Source: Hyphomicrobium sp.
GTDB lineage: Bacteria; Pseudomonadota; Alphaproteobacteria; Rhizobiales; Hyphomicrobiaceae
Direction: 5' to 3'
Assembly: GCA_002928515.1 (NCBI GenBank)
Contig: PERI01000001.1
Location: forward strand, 372,001-436,000
DNA length: 64,000 bases
The notes beneath the pieces are model-generated. The model worked only from the letters and a program-made list of their open reading frames with translations, did no database searches and was not told the origin of the DNA. Numbering within the stretch: position 1 is the stretch's first letter; the number at the start of each line of letters is the position of its first letter. Both the position numbers and the translations under genes were made by a program. Of this stretch, positions 9,807 to 17,694 are shown one piece after another.

Positions 9807-10040
9807 TCAGGTCTCGATGCGTTGGAAAATGCGTTCCCAAAGAAAGAGCAGAACCGTATCGGCAATACCGACTAAGAGGAATGCCAATGCGATGGTCTGG
9901 GTCGAGCCTTCTGGGAGACCCATATCTTCACCGCGGATGCCAACGGCCATGGCAGCGATCAAACTCGACAAGCCGAGAACGGCGAACATAACTTGCACAA
10001 ACTTCAACGAACGCGCCCGTTCGCGAGCAACTTGGTCCAT
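9807..10040 (-). CDS. Small membrane protein, two predicted membrane segments
   Basis: 77 residues. The ATG (MDQVARERARSLKF) has AGGTGGG a few bases upstream; the open frame begins 32 codons earlier without support. Two hydrophobic segments, VQVMFAVLGLSSLIAAMAVG and TIALAFLLVGIADTVLLFLW, are joined by a short polar loop (IRGEDMGLPEGS). I recognise no family. It follows the CCA enzyme gene on the same strand after 92 bases. Confidence 0.6.
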   Translation of the reverse strand: MDQVARERARSLKFVQVMFAVLGLSSLIAAMAVGIRGEDMGLPEGSTQTIALAFLLVGIADTVLLFLWERIFQRIET

Positions 10041-10132
10041 TACACCCACCTCAACGCACACACATTTGAACCCAGCGGCGGGATCATATCGTGCGAAGAC
10101 GACATCGTGAAGAAACTTTTTAAGAATTATTA

Positions 10133-11392
10133 TCATTCAAAATTTGTTGACTTACTGAGCAGTGTTAAGCGTTCTTTTTGGGCATTGATGTCAGTTGGAA
10201 AGTCTGAATCGATCCACCATTGCTCGAATGCTTTCAAGATTTGTCCAACGACTGGCCCAGGTGTGATGCCGAGCGCCAGAATATCGGCGCCTGAAACTGG
10301 AAGTAACGGTGGCGTCCAACTTTGCTCTAATGTTGCAAGCTGTGTCCAATGCGGATCGCGCGCGGGCGTATTCGTATTTGCCCATGAGACGCGAACCGCG
10401 CGGCGATACGATTGAGGTTTGAGACGATAGAGTGCTGTGCGGGCCGTATGCGCATCGGTCGATGCGGTGAAGGTGCGGTGGTGCGAGGTCGCTGCTTCGA
10501 GTGCGGATGCGTCGGCGTTCGATAGCCGTAAACGGCGAGCAATATCGGCTGCCGGTGCTTGGCTTGTCAGGGCCGCCAATCGTGTGATGGCATCGGTACT
10601 TTCGCCGAGCGCGTGTTCGATGGCTTGTAATCGGATCAAATTCAACGGCTGCGTCGCATGTCCAAAAATGCACTTTGAGATGCCGCTGACATCCATGATC
10701 ACGCTGATCTCGCCAGCGCGCGGTGCGACGAGGAATTTCATGACTTCTGCGCCGATGCGCTCGCCTGATAACGATGCGATACCATCCTTCAGCGCCATTG
10801 AGGCTGAGACGCCATCGTTGTCTGGGGCGGAATGTGAGATTTGGGCGGTGAAGCGGAAGAACCTTAGAATTCGCAAATAATCTTCGCGGATACGGTCGGC
10901 AGCAGCTCCGATAAAGCGGACGCGGCGCGCTGAGATGTCATCTCGTCCACTCGCATAGTCGAAGACGTCGCCATGTGCGTTGGCCGACATGGCGTTGATC
11001 GTGAAATCGCGCCGATAAGCATCCTCGGCCCAATCGGTTGTGAAAGCGACGACCGCGTGACGACCGTCTGTTTCTACGTCGCGGCGCAGGGTTGTGATTT
11101 CGAATTTCTGATCAGAGGAAATGAGCGTCACGGTGCCGTGGTCGATGCCAGTTGGGTAGACTCCGAAGCCTGCTGCACGGCCGATTTCCATGACCCGCTC
11201 TGGCAGCGTTGGCGTTGCCAGATCGATATCTGTGATCGGCTCGTTAAGCAGCGCATTGCGGACGGCACCGCCGACAACGCGCACTTCACTGCCCGCTTTG
11301 GCAAACGTGTCAAAGATTGCTTTCAGGGGAGGGGCAGACAGCCATGGCGCTGAGATCGTCATTGGCTTCGCCGTATATTTTGGATCGGCCAT
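10133..11392 (-). CDS. cca: CCA tRNA nucleotidyltransferase / poly(A) polymerase family
   Basis: 419 residues. Adds or repairs the 3' CCA of tRNAs. The class II nucleotidyltransferase head is clear: VRVVGGAVRNALL with catalytic carboxylates in DIDLATP, then DFTINAMS and the RNA-binding RIREDYLRILRFFRF. The C-terminal half is helical and divergent, as is usual in alphaproteobacteria. GGAG lies eight bases before the ATG. It is the third gene of NUDIX - DUF6111 - cca, with 13 bases between it and DUF6111. No other CCA enzyme is visible in the window. Confidence 0.92.
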   Translation of the reverse strand: MADPKYTAKPMTISAPWLSAPPLKAIFDTFAKAGSEVRVVGGAVRNALLNEPITDIDLATPTLPERVMEIGRAAGFGVYPTGIDHGTVTLISSDQKFEITTLRRDVETDGRHAVVAFTTDWAEDAYRRDFTINAMSANAHGDVFDYASGRDDISARRVRFIGAAADRIREDYLRILRFFRFTAQISHSAPDNDGVSASMALKDGIASLSGERIGAEVMKFLVAPRAGEISVIMDVSGISKCIFGHATQPLNLIRLQAIEHALGESTDAITRLAALTSQAPAADIARRLRLSNADASALEAATSHHRTFTASTDAHTARTALYRLKPQSYRRAVRVSWANTNTPARDPHWTQLATLEQSWTPPLLPVSGADILALGITPGPVVGQILKAFEQWWIDSDFPTDINAQKERLTLLSKSTNFE

Positions 11393-11405
11393 ACGGTCCG
11401 CTCCT

Positions 11406-11678
11406 TTATGGCTTGCGTGCTTCGCCAGGTTGCAGCTGACCGTCCTTGAATATTTTAGGCTGATAACTTTCGCCTGGCGCGTGGCCTGTGCGCGATGAGA
11501 AAATTGCGAGTGTGAGCAACATCAGTACAGCGCCAGATGCTAGCAGCTTGACCAGGGGTGCATCGCGCAAAACTGACCAGAGGCCCGGCCAATCATTTTT
11601 CTTGAAGGCGACCCAAGTGATGTAAGCGAGTGTCGGCAGCAGAAACACGAATACGTTTTCGACGACAATGCGTATCAT
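11406..11678 (-). CDS. DUF6111 family small membrane protein
   Basis: 90 residues. Two membrane segments (VFVFLLPTLAYITWVAF and LASGAVLMLLTLAIF) followed by a short soluble tail with a conserved-looking GESYQPKIFKDGQLQPGEA. The pattern and the location between a NUDIX hydrolase and cca match DUF6111 of Hyphomicrobiales. Its start overlaps the NUDIX stop (ATGA). Function unknown. Confidence 0.75.
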   Translation of the reverse strand: MIRIVVENVFVFLLPTLAYITWVAFKKNDWPGLWSVLRDAPLVKLLASGAVLMLLTLAIFSSRTGHAPGESYQPKIFKDGQLQPGEARKP

Positions 11679-12340
11679 ACTTCAAACAGTCTCCGTTGCA
11701 GAGACCGGATCATCCCTGCCGTTGCACCCCAGATATAGCGGTGTTCGTAAGGCATCGCATAGAAATGTCTTTCGCGCCCGCGCCATATGCGACTATCGAT
11801 GCGATGGTTATTGACATCCATCAAAAACGCGACCGGCACTTCAAACGTGTCGGCCACCTCCGTTGGATCTGGATTGAGTACGAAGTCAGGTTTTACGAGT
11901 GCGACGACCGGCGTGATGTGAAAGCCCGTACCCGTGCTGTAGGGAGGCAAAAAGCCAAGGACTTCGATGTATGAGGCCGACAGTCCGATTTCCTCATGCA
12001 TTTCGCGCAGCGCGGCATCAAGTGGATTGGCGTCGTCTAATTCGATTTTGCCGCCAGGAAATGCGATTTGTCCGGCATGCGCCGTCAAGTGAGCCGTCCG
12101 CTCCGTCAACAAAACTGTCAGCGTTTCGCGGGCAATGATGGGGATCAGAACGGCGGCTCTGGTTAGTGGTGTGTTGGTCTGCGCTTCGAGCGCATCAGGA
12201 ATGCTGTCGGGGTTCAGATCGAAATCACTTGCAGCATCTAAATGGGCAGGATCATCGAGCGGGATTTGCAGCAGTCGCTGCACGGCCAATTGGCGAAAAG
12301 TGTTGGCATCAATGAATGTTCTACAATCTGCCTCAAGCAT
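11675..12340 (-). CDS. CoA pyrophosphatase-type NUDIX hydrolase
   Basis: 221 residues from the ATG of MLEADCRTF; a GTG 33 bases upstream is possible and neither has a strong ribosome-binding site. The NUDIX box is intact (GGKIELDD ... REMHEEIGL, near residues 110-130), and the preceding LTERTAHLTAHAGQIAFPGG is the extra signature of CoA-cleaving members. Products would be 4'-phosphopantetheine and 3',5'-ADP. It is the first gene of a coupled three-gene unit ending in cca. Confidence 0.85.
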   Translation of the reverse strand: MLEADCRTFIDANTFRQLAVQRLLQIPLDDPAHLDAASDFDLNPDSIPDALEAQTNTPLTRAAVLIPIIARETLTVLLTERTAHLTAHAGQIAFPGGKIELDDANPLDAALREMHEEIGLSASYIEVLGFLPPYSTGTGFHITPVVALVKPDFVLNPDPTEVADTFEVPVAFLMDVNNHRIDSRIWRGRERHFYAMPYEHRYIWGATAGMIRSLQRRLFEV

Positions 12341-12503
12341 ATTTCTTACATAGCGCTTGAAGACCTCAAACACTAGCTCTGCTGGGGCATGCGGCTCAGA
12401 TTGGCAGCAAATGATCCGGTTAATGGCCTGGAATCATGATGCGGTCAAAGTCTAGGGTCAGAAGCACTTTTTGATTCACTGCAATTTGCGAGGCCAAATC
12501 TTG

Positions 12504-13709
12504 ATGATGCAAAGACCTATGGCGGCGATGAAGGCTGTCGTCCTTTCTTTTGCAGTCATGCTGGTCATGTCGATGCCTGCCAGTGTCGCGCAAACGACTG
12601 TCGATTTTTTGACTTCACTTTCGGATGCAGAGGTTGGCGCATTTCAAGAGTGGCGCACAAGCCGCCGCGCATACGAGCAAAAATTAGATGCCTATTGGGA
12701 GAAGGTGGACGGCAAGCGGGCCGGGCGTAGAAAAAAGCGTGCCGCTCAAGTGCCATTTGATACAAGCGATTACGTGATGACTTTGCCGCCGACCTATGAC
12801 GGGCCTAAGTTGTCGCCTGCATTGGCGAAAAAGTATGAGAAGTTTTTAGCGGCACAAGATAGGTCAGATCCTAAGCCGACCAAAGATATGGCGACGGTTG
12901 CCGATTATCTGGCAACGGCTAAGCGCGTTTATAATTTTACGCCTGAGCGCGTGAGTGAAAAAGAATTCAAGCGCAGGTACGCGCGTGAAGCGATGCGTTT
13001 GGGGCTGAGTAAGGATCAAGTCGTGCGCATATATGCGCTCGAAACCGGCGGCATTGGCACATTCGATATGCAAGCAGGAATTCATCCTATCAAGAAAACG
13101 GGACGGCCTATTTCGAGTGCGTTGGGCTATGCGCAACTGCTCGACGCTAATTCGGTCAATGAATTGTATAAGGCCGGTCCGGATTTCGTGCGCCGACTTG
13201 AGGCAATGGCTGCAAATCCCAATGTCACGGCGCAACGGCGTGCTCAACTCAAAGGCAAAATCTCGGCGATCAAGCGGATGTATGCCAATGTTCGGAAAAT
13301 TCCTTACGAGTGGAGCCGTCAGCAAGCGTATGCCAAGACGCCGGAAGGCATGGGTGTTCATGCGTTGAATATCGACGGCGACATTGGACCTCTGTTGCAG
13401 GCCATCAAACTCAAAGGATTAAAAGACACAGCAGACAAAGTCGGGCGTACGAATTTGTCGGGTGCTGAAATGGAGCTGATGAATTTGTCGGGGCCTGCGA
13501 CCGGGTTGGAAATGATGCAGCCAGCAGGACGAAAGGCGCCGACGACAAACTTTTTCGCGCGTCGAGCTTATTACGTGAATAAAATGGTGATTGGTTTGGA
13601 TGGCGCAGGGCTTTTGGCTGAACTCGACCGGCGGATGGATAGTGCCGTCAAAACGCCGGGGTCCGTTGAGTTTGCCAGCGCGTTCGATGCGGTATTAGCT
13701 GAAAGGTAG
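12504..13709 (+). CDS. Exported protein, possible lysozyme-like fold
   Basis: About 401 residues. Several ATGs compete (12504, 12507, 12519, 12528); the first has AGG nearby. A signal peptide (MKAVVLSFAVMLVMSMPASVAQ) precedes the mature protein. Around residue 170-205 the stretch VRIYALETGG, followed by HPIKKTGRPISSALGYAQLL, resembles the catalytic Glu region and the helix after it in SLT-type transglycosylases. The rest is basic and helical with no recognised domain. The lysozyme-like reading is tentative. It is divergent from the NUDIX operon and monocistronic. Confidence 0.7.
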   Translation: MMQRPMAAMKAVVLSFAVMLVMSMPASVAQTTVDFLTSLSDAEVGAFQEWRTSRRAYEQKLDAYWEKVDGKRAGRRKKRAAQVPFDTSDYVMTLPPTYDGPKLSPALAKKYEKFLAAQDRSDPKPTKDMATVADYLATAKRVYNFTPERVSEKEFKRRYAREAMRLGLSKDQVVRIYALETGGIGTFDMQAGIHPIKKTGRPISSALGYAQLLDANSVNELYKAGPDFVRRLEAMAANPNVTAQRRAQLKGKISAIKRMYANVRKIPYEWSRQQAYAKTPEGMGVHALNIDGDIGPLLQAIKLKGLKDTADKVGRTNLSGAEMELMNLSGPATGLEMMQPAGRKAPTTNFFARRAYYVNKMVIGLDGAGLLAELDRRMDSAVKTPGSVEFASAFDAVLAER

Positions 13710-13853
13710 GCACATTCGCTGTACCCAATTGGCTGCGACGAGCGTCACGGCTTCTTCATAGTTTTGAAATGAAAGCGTCACGTCTGCGCATAGTCGCGCA
13801 ACCCTATCGCTAAATGCGCCACATTCGCTCAACTGATCGCGCTTCTGACTGGT

Positions 13854-13871
13854 CAGTCATCAGTTTGATAT
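13854..13871 (+). promoter_or_regulatory. Weak Pho-box-like repeat before the second phosphoesterase gene
   Basis: CAGTCAT, four bases, TTGATAT: two seven-base units with the 11-base period of PhoB sites, matching CTGTCAT at 6 and 4 of 7 positions. It lies 40 bases before the GTG start. Ten matches of fourteen is not far above chance, so this is a suggestion only. Confidence 0.2.
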
Positions 13872-13910
13872 CCGAATCCGATTTGTTGTGCTGCAAATCG
13901 GGGGGCTTTC

Positions 13911-14747
13911 GTGACCCAGGCTTTGGCGCAGAAAACCTATCGGACGCTGCTGCTTTCGGACCTTCATATCGGATCGTTCCGGTGCAAGGCCGACCGGCTT
14001 GCAGAGTTCTTGAGCCGCTGTCAGGCTGAGACAATCATTCTTGTTGGAGACGTGTTCGACTTCTGGAGTTTTCGCGGCGGCGGAACCTGGTCGTCCGATC
14101 ATGCTAAGCTGGTTGCATGGTTCCACGTTGCTGTGTGCAACGGATCTCGTCTCATCATCATTCCGGGCAACCATGATGCGGTGCTTGCCTCATTCTCTAG
14201 CCTCGACATTCCCGGTCTCGAATTTCATCATGAGTTCATTCATGAGACGGCCAACGGCGAACGGTTTCTTGTTGTTCACGGTCACGAGCACGATGACTTT
14301 TTAAATCAGTCCGAGCGCATTGCGCCGCTGCTGTGTTCGCTGTCCGAACGGATGTTCGGTGTTGTGAACTCAATCAAGCTGACTGAGCGTCGCTCACAAC
14401 ATGTCCGCCAGCGGTTTCGTGCGTCGTGGGTCTGGATGCGTCGCTCCATTGGCGGGGTCAACCGATCTGAACTCAGACTGATCTATGAAGCACGGCAGCG
14501 CCGCCTCGATGGTGTGATCTGCGGGCATACGCACCTGCCGGGCGATTTTGTTTTAGACGGCACGCGCTATCTGAACTGTGGCGATTGGGTCGGCAACTGC
14601 ACGGCGATTACGGAGTCGTGGTCAGGTGAGCTGGAGTTGCAGACGTGGCGCGATCAGCGCGATTGTTGTTCCACCGAAGCTGGACAGCACGTGCGTGCAA
14701 AGTTTTGGGACTGGCCTGAGGCTGCGTCAGCAAAGGCCACAACATGA
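13911..14747 (+). CDS. Metallophosphoesterase, second PlcP/LpxH-like paralogue
   Basis: 278 residues. The start is a GTG with a run of six Gs about four bases upstream. The two-metal phosphoesterase motifs are complete: LSDLHIG, GDVFDFW, IPGNHDA, VHGHEHD and CGHTHLPG. It resembles the gene at 8749 in motif pattern (NCGDWV, SCTAI / NCTAI near the end) but has a different insertion between VHGHEHD and CGHTHL. Its stop overlaps the start of an acyltransferase gene (ATGA), and that gene overlaps an N-acyltransferase gene, so its substrate is probably a lipid phosphoester. Whether it acts as phospholipase C or on another lipid cannot be told from sequence alone. Confidence 0.8.
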   Translation: MTQALAQKTYRTLLLSDLHIGSFRCKADRLAEFLSRCQAETIILVGDVFDFWSFRGGGTWSSDHAKLVAWFHVAVCNGSRLIIIPGNHDAVLASFSSLDIPGLEFHHEFIHETANGERFLVVHGHEHDDFLNQSERIAPLLCSLSERMFGVVNSIKLTERRSQHVRQRFRASWVWMRRSIGGVNRSELRLIYEARQRRLDGVICGHTHLPGDFVLDGTRYLNCGDWVGNCTAITESWSGELELQTWRDQRDCCSTEAGQHVRAKFWDWPEAASAKATT

Positions 14748-15550
14748 TGATTGCCCCCAATCAACTAGCGCTTGACTGTAACAATGAGCGTGACGCGCTT
14801 GCGACGGCGCCGTTTCTCAATACGCACGCGCTTCTGTCCTTGCCTCTTCCGGAACTCCATTTTGGAGACAGATGTTTACTCCGCAGCGTTGGCTTTACGT
14901 TATGTCGCAACGTGCGCACTGTGCGCGGTCTGGAGCACGTTGGGATCGATCGCGATCCGTTTATACTCGCGATCAACCACAGCACGCGGCTAGAGGCGTT
15001 AGTATTACCAGCGCTCCTGATGTTGTTGCGCGGCGGACGTCGGGTTCATTTCCTGGCCGATTGGAATTTTCGGATCATTCCGGGTGTCGGGCTGCTCTAC
15101 AGCCGTTCAGGCGCGATTACTGTTATGCGCAAATCGGCCAAGCCACGTTTTCTCAATCTGCTGAAACCGTTATTTTCTTCGCCGACCTCGTCGGCGGAGC
15201 AAGCACGGCAACACCTTATTAGCGGTCGCTCCATCGGCATATTTCCCGAAGGCACAGTCAATCGTGATCCTAACCGATTGTTGCGCGGCAGACTTGGTGC
15301 AGCGCGGCTCTCTTTAGAAACCGGAATTGCCGTTGTGCCCGCCGGACTGCGATTTCCGGATATGGCTCGCGGCGAAGTCATTCCTGAGGCCAGCCCCATG
15401 GACATCTCGTTTGGGCCGCCGCTGGAACCGTCGTCTGCCATGACGCTTCCAGCGTGGCATGCGGCGATCATGACGGCGATCAGCGCTGTGTCTGGAAAGT
15501 CCTGGAACCATCAAAGGCTGGACCCTTCAAGGGGAGGAGACGTGCTGTGA
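14744..15550 (+). CDS. PlsC-like lysophospholipid/1-acylglycerol-phosphate acyltransferase family protein
   Basis: 268 residues. The acyltransferase block I is NHSTRLE at residues 78-84: the catalytic His is present, but the usual HX4D aspartate is Glu. Block III FPEGT is intact at 167-171. The core region AINHS ... ADWNFRIIPGVGLLYSRSG is typical of the PlsC fold. There is no clear membrane helix; a hydrophobic stretch lies near 84-96. It overlaps both neighbours by 4 bases. O-acylation of a lipid or acyl-amino acid is likely; the acceptor is unknown. Confidence 0.82.
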   Translation: MMIAPNQLALDCNNERDALATAPFLNTHALLSLPLPELHFGDRCLLRSVGFTLCRNVRTVRGLEHVGIDRDPFILAINHSTRLEALVLPALLMLLRGGRRVHFLADWNFRIIPGVGLLYSRSGAITVMRKSAKPRFLNLLKPLFSSPTSSAEQARQHLISGRSIGIFPEGTVNRDPNRLLRGRLGAARLSLETGIAVVPAGLRFPDMARGEVIPEASPMDISFGPPLEPSSAMTLPAWHAAIMTAISAVSGKSWNHQRLDPSRGGDVL

Positions 15551-16203
15551 AAATTTTAAATCTGACACGTGCGCGCCGCGTTGAAACCGAGACCGATCGG
15601 CAAAAAGCACTTTCGGTTTTGAAAGAAACTTACCAGCATGAAAAAGCATGGGTTCTCGACGTCGAGCCCATGTTTCCAGCGAGCGATTTACAGCGGGGTG
15701 ACGTGTCTTGGTTTCTCGCCATGAGCCGCGACAAGCCTGTGGGTGTTTTACGCGTACTCTACAATCCACCTTTGGAACAGTATGCCAGCTATGGATTGAA
15801 ACCGATCAGTGACGACGTCGATCTCGATGAGCTTATCAAGAGCAAGGACGTCGCTGAGATTGGCCGTTTTGCCATTGTACCAGAGCGGCGCAAGGGCATA
15901 GGTGTCGTGACTAGTTTGATGCGCGCGACCATGCGCGAAGTGATCGAACGTGGGTATGCGCAGCTCGTCACGGATGTGTTCGAGAATGATCCACACAGTC
16001 CCTATGGTTTCCACACGCGTATCGTCGGTTTCCGCCCTGTCGCCACTCACGAAGTTGGTGAATTGCGCTATATCGGGCGACGCATCACGCTCGTGCTCGA
16101 TATCAAGAAGGCGTACCAAACTTTGAAAGCCAGCGGGAACATGTTCTTCCGCAGTATCACCAAGGGCTGGTCAGCGGGCATGCATAAGCGCTTGGCCGCT
16201 TGA
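15547..16203 (+). CDS. GNAT-fold N-acyltransferase, FeeM / N-acyl amino acid synthase-like
   Basis: 218 residues from a GTG overlapping the previous stop (GTGA), with GGGGAGGAG about eight bases upstream. The layout matches long-chain N-acyl amino acid synthases and autoinducer-synthase-like GNATs: an N-terminal region (YQHEKAWVLD), VSWFLAMSRDKPVGVLRVL, then EIGRFAIVPERRKGIGVVTSL, which carries the acyl-CoA/ACP-binding RRKGIG, and FENDPHSPYGFHTRIVGF. Such enzymes acylate the amino group of an amino acid or small amine. With a PlsC-like enzyme beside it, the pair parallels OlsB/OlsA of ornithine lipid synthesis, but this protein is not OlsB by its motifs. Product unknown. Confidence 0.72.
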   Translation: MKILNLTRARRVETETDRQKALSVLKETYQHEKAWVLDVEPMFPASDLQRGDVSWFLAMSRDKPVGVLRVLYNPPLEQYASYGLKPISDDVDLDELIKSKDVAEIGRFAIVPERRKGIGVVTSLMRATMREVIERGYAQLVTDVFENDPHSPYGFHTRIVGFRPVATHEVGELRYIGRRITLVLDIKKAYQTLKASGNMFFRSITKGWSAGMHKRLAA

Positions 16204-16223
16204 TGTAGGATTAGTTTTCAATA

Positions 16224-16284
16224 GCGGGTGACCGGGGACAACGAGACGAGATGTTTGGTTTTGTGCGTGTCTCCGGTCAGCCGC
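16224..16284. repeat. Long inverted repeat between convergent genes
   Basis: 17-base arms at 16224-16240 and 16268-16284 pair at 15 positions plus one G-T pair, enclosing a 27-base loop. The right arm ends three bases before the stop of the dedA gene. It may serve as a bidirectional terminator; there is no T run. Confidence 0.6.
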
Positions 16285-16287
16285 AAG

Positions 16288-16812
16288 TTAGCTCGCAGAA
16301 AGCCACTGGCCGAGCCATTGCGATGGTCCCAGAACGACTGCTGACCATGCAAACGCCGATGCGATGTTGGCAAACTGGAAATGCACATGTGGGACTGCAA
16401 GCGACCCTGCAACGACGGGGACGAACGCCCGTGCGGGTCCGAAAAAGTGCCCGGCAAAAATCGCGAACAGTCCGTATCGATTAAAAAATGTACGACTGTT
16501 GTCGAGTAAATGAGGGTATGAGCGAAATGGCCATGCTAAGTGCACGCTGTCTTTGAAGTAACGACCGATGACATACGAAACCGTTGCTCCAATCGTTGCG
16601 CCAAGACCGGCAGCTATCCATACCGGCCAAAAGCTCAGACCACTGCCGCCGAGTGCGGCGCCGACCACAATCAATATCGAGGTTGCAGGAATAAAAAGAG
16701 ATAGCAGCGCGAGCGTTTCTGCGAACGCAAGGGCAAACACGATGGGGGGGTGATAGGCTTCGTTATCGCGAATGAATGACAGGAGCGCGTCTAAACTGAG
16801 AGAGATGTCCAT
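16288..16812 (-). CDS. DedA family membrane protein
   Basis: 174 residues from the ATG of MDISLSLDALLSF; upstream in-frame codons lack support. The DedA/SNARE-associated domain is visible: FALAFAETLALLSLFIPA, then GATIGATVSYVIGRYFKD, FFNRYGLFAIFAGHFFGPARAF (split: FFNRYGLFAIF, GHFFGPARAF) and VPVVAGSLAVP. The re-entrant segment acidic residue and the FGPARAF arginine are present. DedA proteins move lipid carriers such as undecaprenyl phosphate or phosphatidylethanolamine across the inner membrane. It is shorter than the usual 200 residues at the C-terminus. Convergent with the acyltransferase operon. Confidence 0.85.
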   Translation of the reverse strand: MDISLSLDALLSFIRDNEAYHPPIVFALAFAETLALLSLFIPATSILIVVGAALGGSGLSFWPVWIAAGLGATIGATVSYVIGRYFKDSVHLAWPFRSYPHLLDNSRTFFNRYGLFAIFAGHFFGPARAFVPVVAGSLAVPHVHFQFANIASAFAWSAVVLGPSQWLGQWLSAS

Positions 16813-17100
16813 GTGAAATGTGCGCTGAGCCCCAGAAGCGATGCGGATTTTGGTCTTTTGTACCCTCGCATTTGCTAGCAGTGCACACCTTTCACGTCGG
16901 AACAATGACAGTGATTTGTGTGCGTTCGCTTTCGGGCGCATGCGGTTCATAAATGATTCTCGAACTCATTTGGATGAAGGATTTGGCTCGTTCATTATGA
17001 CTATAGGAATATTGGTCGTGACATTGGAATGGTGTTGGATTTGGATTTGGCTATAATTCGTTTAACGCGCTCAACTGACAACGTTCTCGTGAGAGACACC

Positions 17101-17694
17101 ATGCGTTCCAAATTTCATTACACGTTTATTGCATTAGCCATTTGCTTTGGGTTCGGTCCGTTTGGCGCTGCTTTGGCACAAGACGATGCGGCCGCTCGTG
17201 TCGGGCTGTTTGATCGTCATTGTTATTCTAGGCTGCCCGATCTTGCCGGTCTCGAAGCTCACGCCACCGAAAACAAATGGGTTGCGTTGACTGGCTCGAA
17301 GCTTGACGCCTTTCGTCCAGCGGTTGAACCAAAAGTCTTCAAAGCTTGGACGTTTGCGGAGGCCAGCAACACATACACGGTTACCGTGACCGCTAGCGAC
17401 ATGGACGAGAAATCGAAATCTGATTTTCCAAATTTTGCCGATGCTACCAATTATGCGTGCAGTTTGCTTTTACCAGGCGACAAAATCAAATCGCCTGAAA
17501 TTGGCATTGCCATGGAAAAGTTGATCGAACGCAAAGCGGATGAGACTTACGATGAGGGGCCGTGGAAAGTCAGTGCGTGGAGCGGTCAAACGGATGAGCT
17601 TTTAGTGCTCATCTATCATTATGCTCCCAAATCGGGTGCTGCGGGCGGTTTGCTGTCGATGACTTTGTTTCAGAAGCCAGCGACGCAGCCTTAA
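17101..17694 (+). CDS. Exported protein of unknown function
   Basis: 197 residues. The ATG of MRSKFHYTF begins a clear signal peptide (hydrophobic [17 protein letters not shown], cleavage near AQDD). The mature part is about 170 residues, with Cys in HCYSR and NYACS that could form a disulphide. No recognised domain; it resembles small periplasmic proteins annotated as hypothetical. Its stop codon overlaps that of hemF on the other strand (TTAA). Confidence 0.72.
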   Translation: MRSKFHYTFIALAICFGFGPFGAALAQDDAAARVGLFDRHCYSRLPDLAGLEAHATENKWVALTGSKLDAFRPAVEPKVFKAWTFAEASNTYTVTVTASDMDEKSKSDFPNFADATNYACSLLLPGDKIKSPEIGIAMEKLIERKADETYDEGPWKVSAWSGQTDELLVLIYHYAPKSGAAGGLLSMTLFQKPATQP

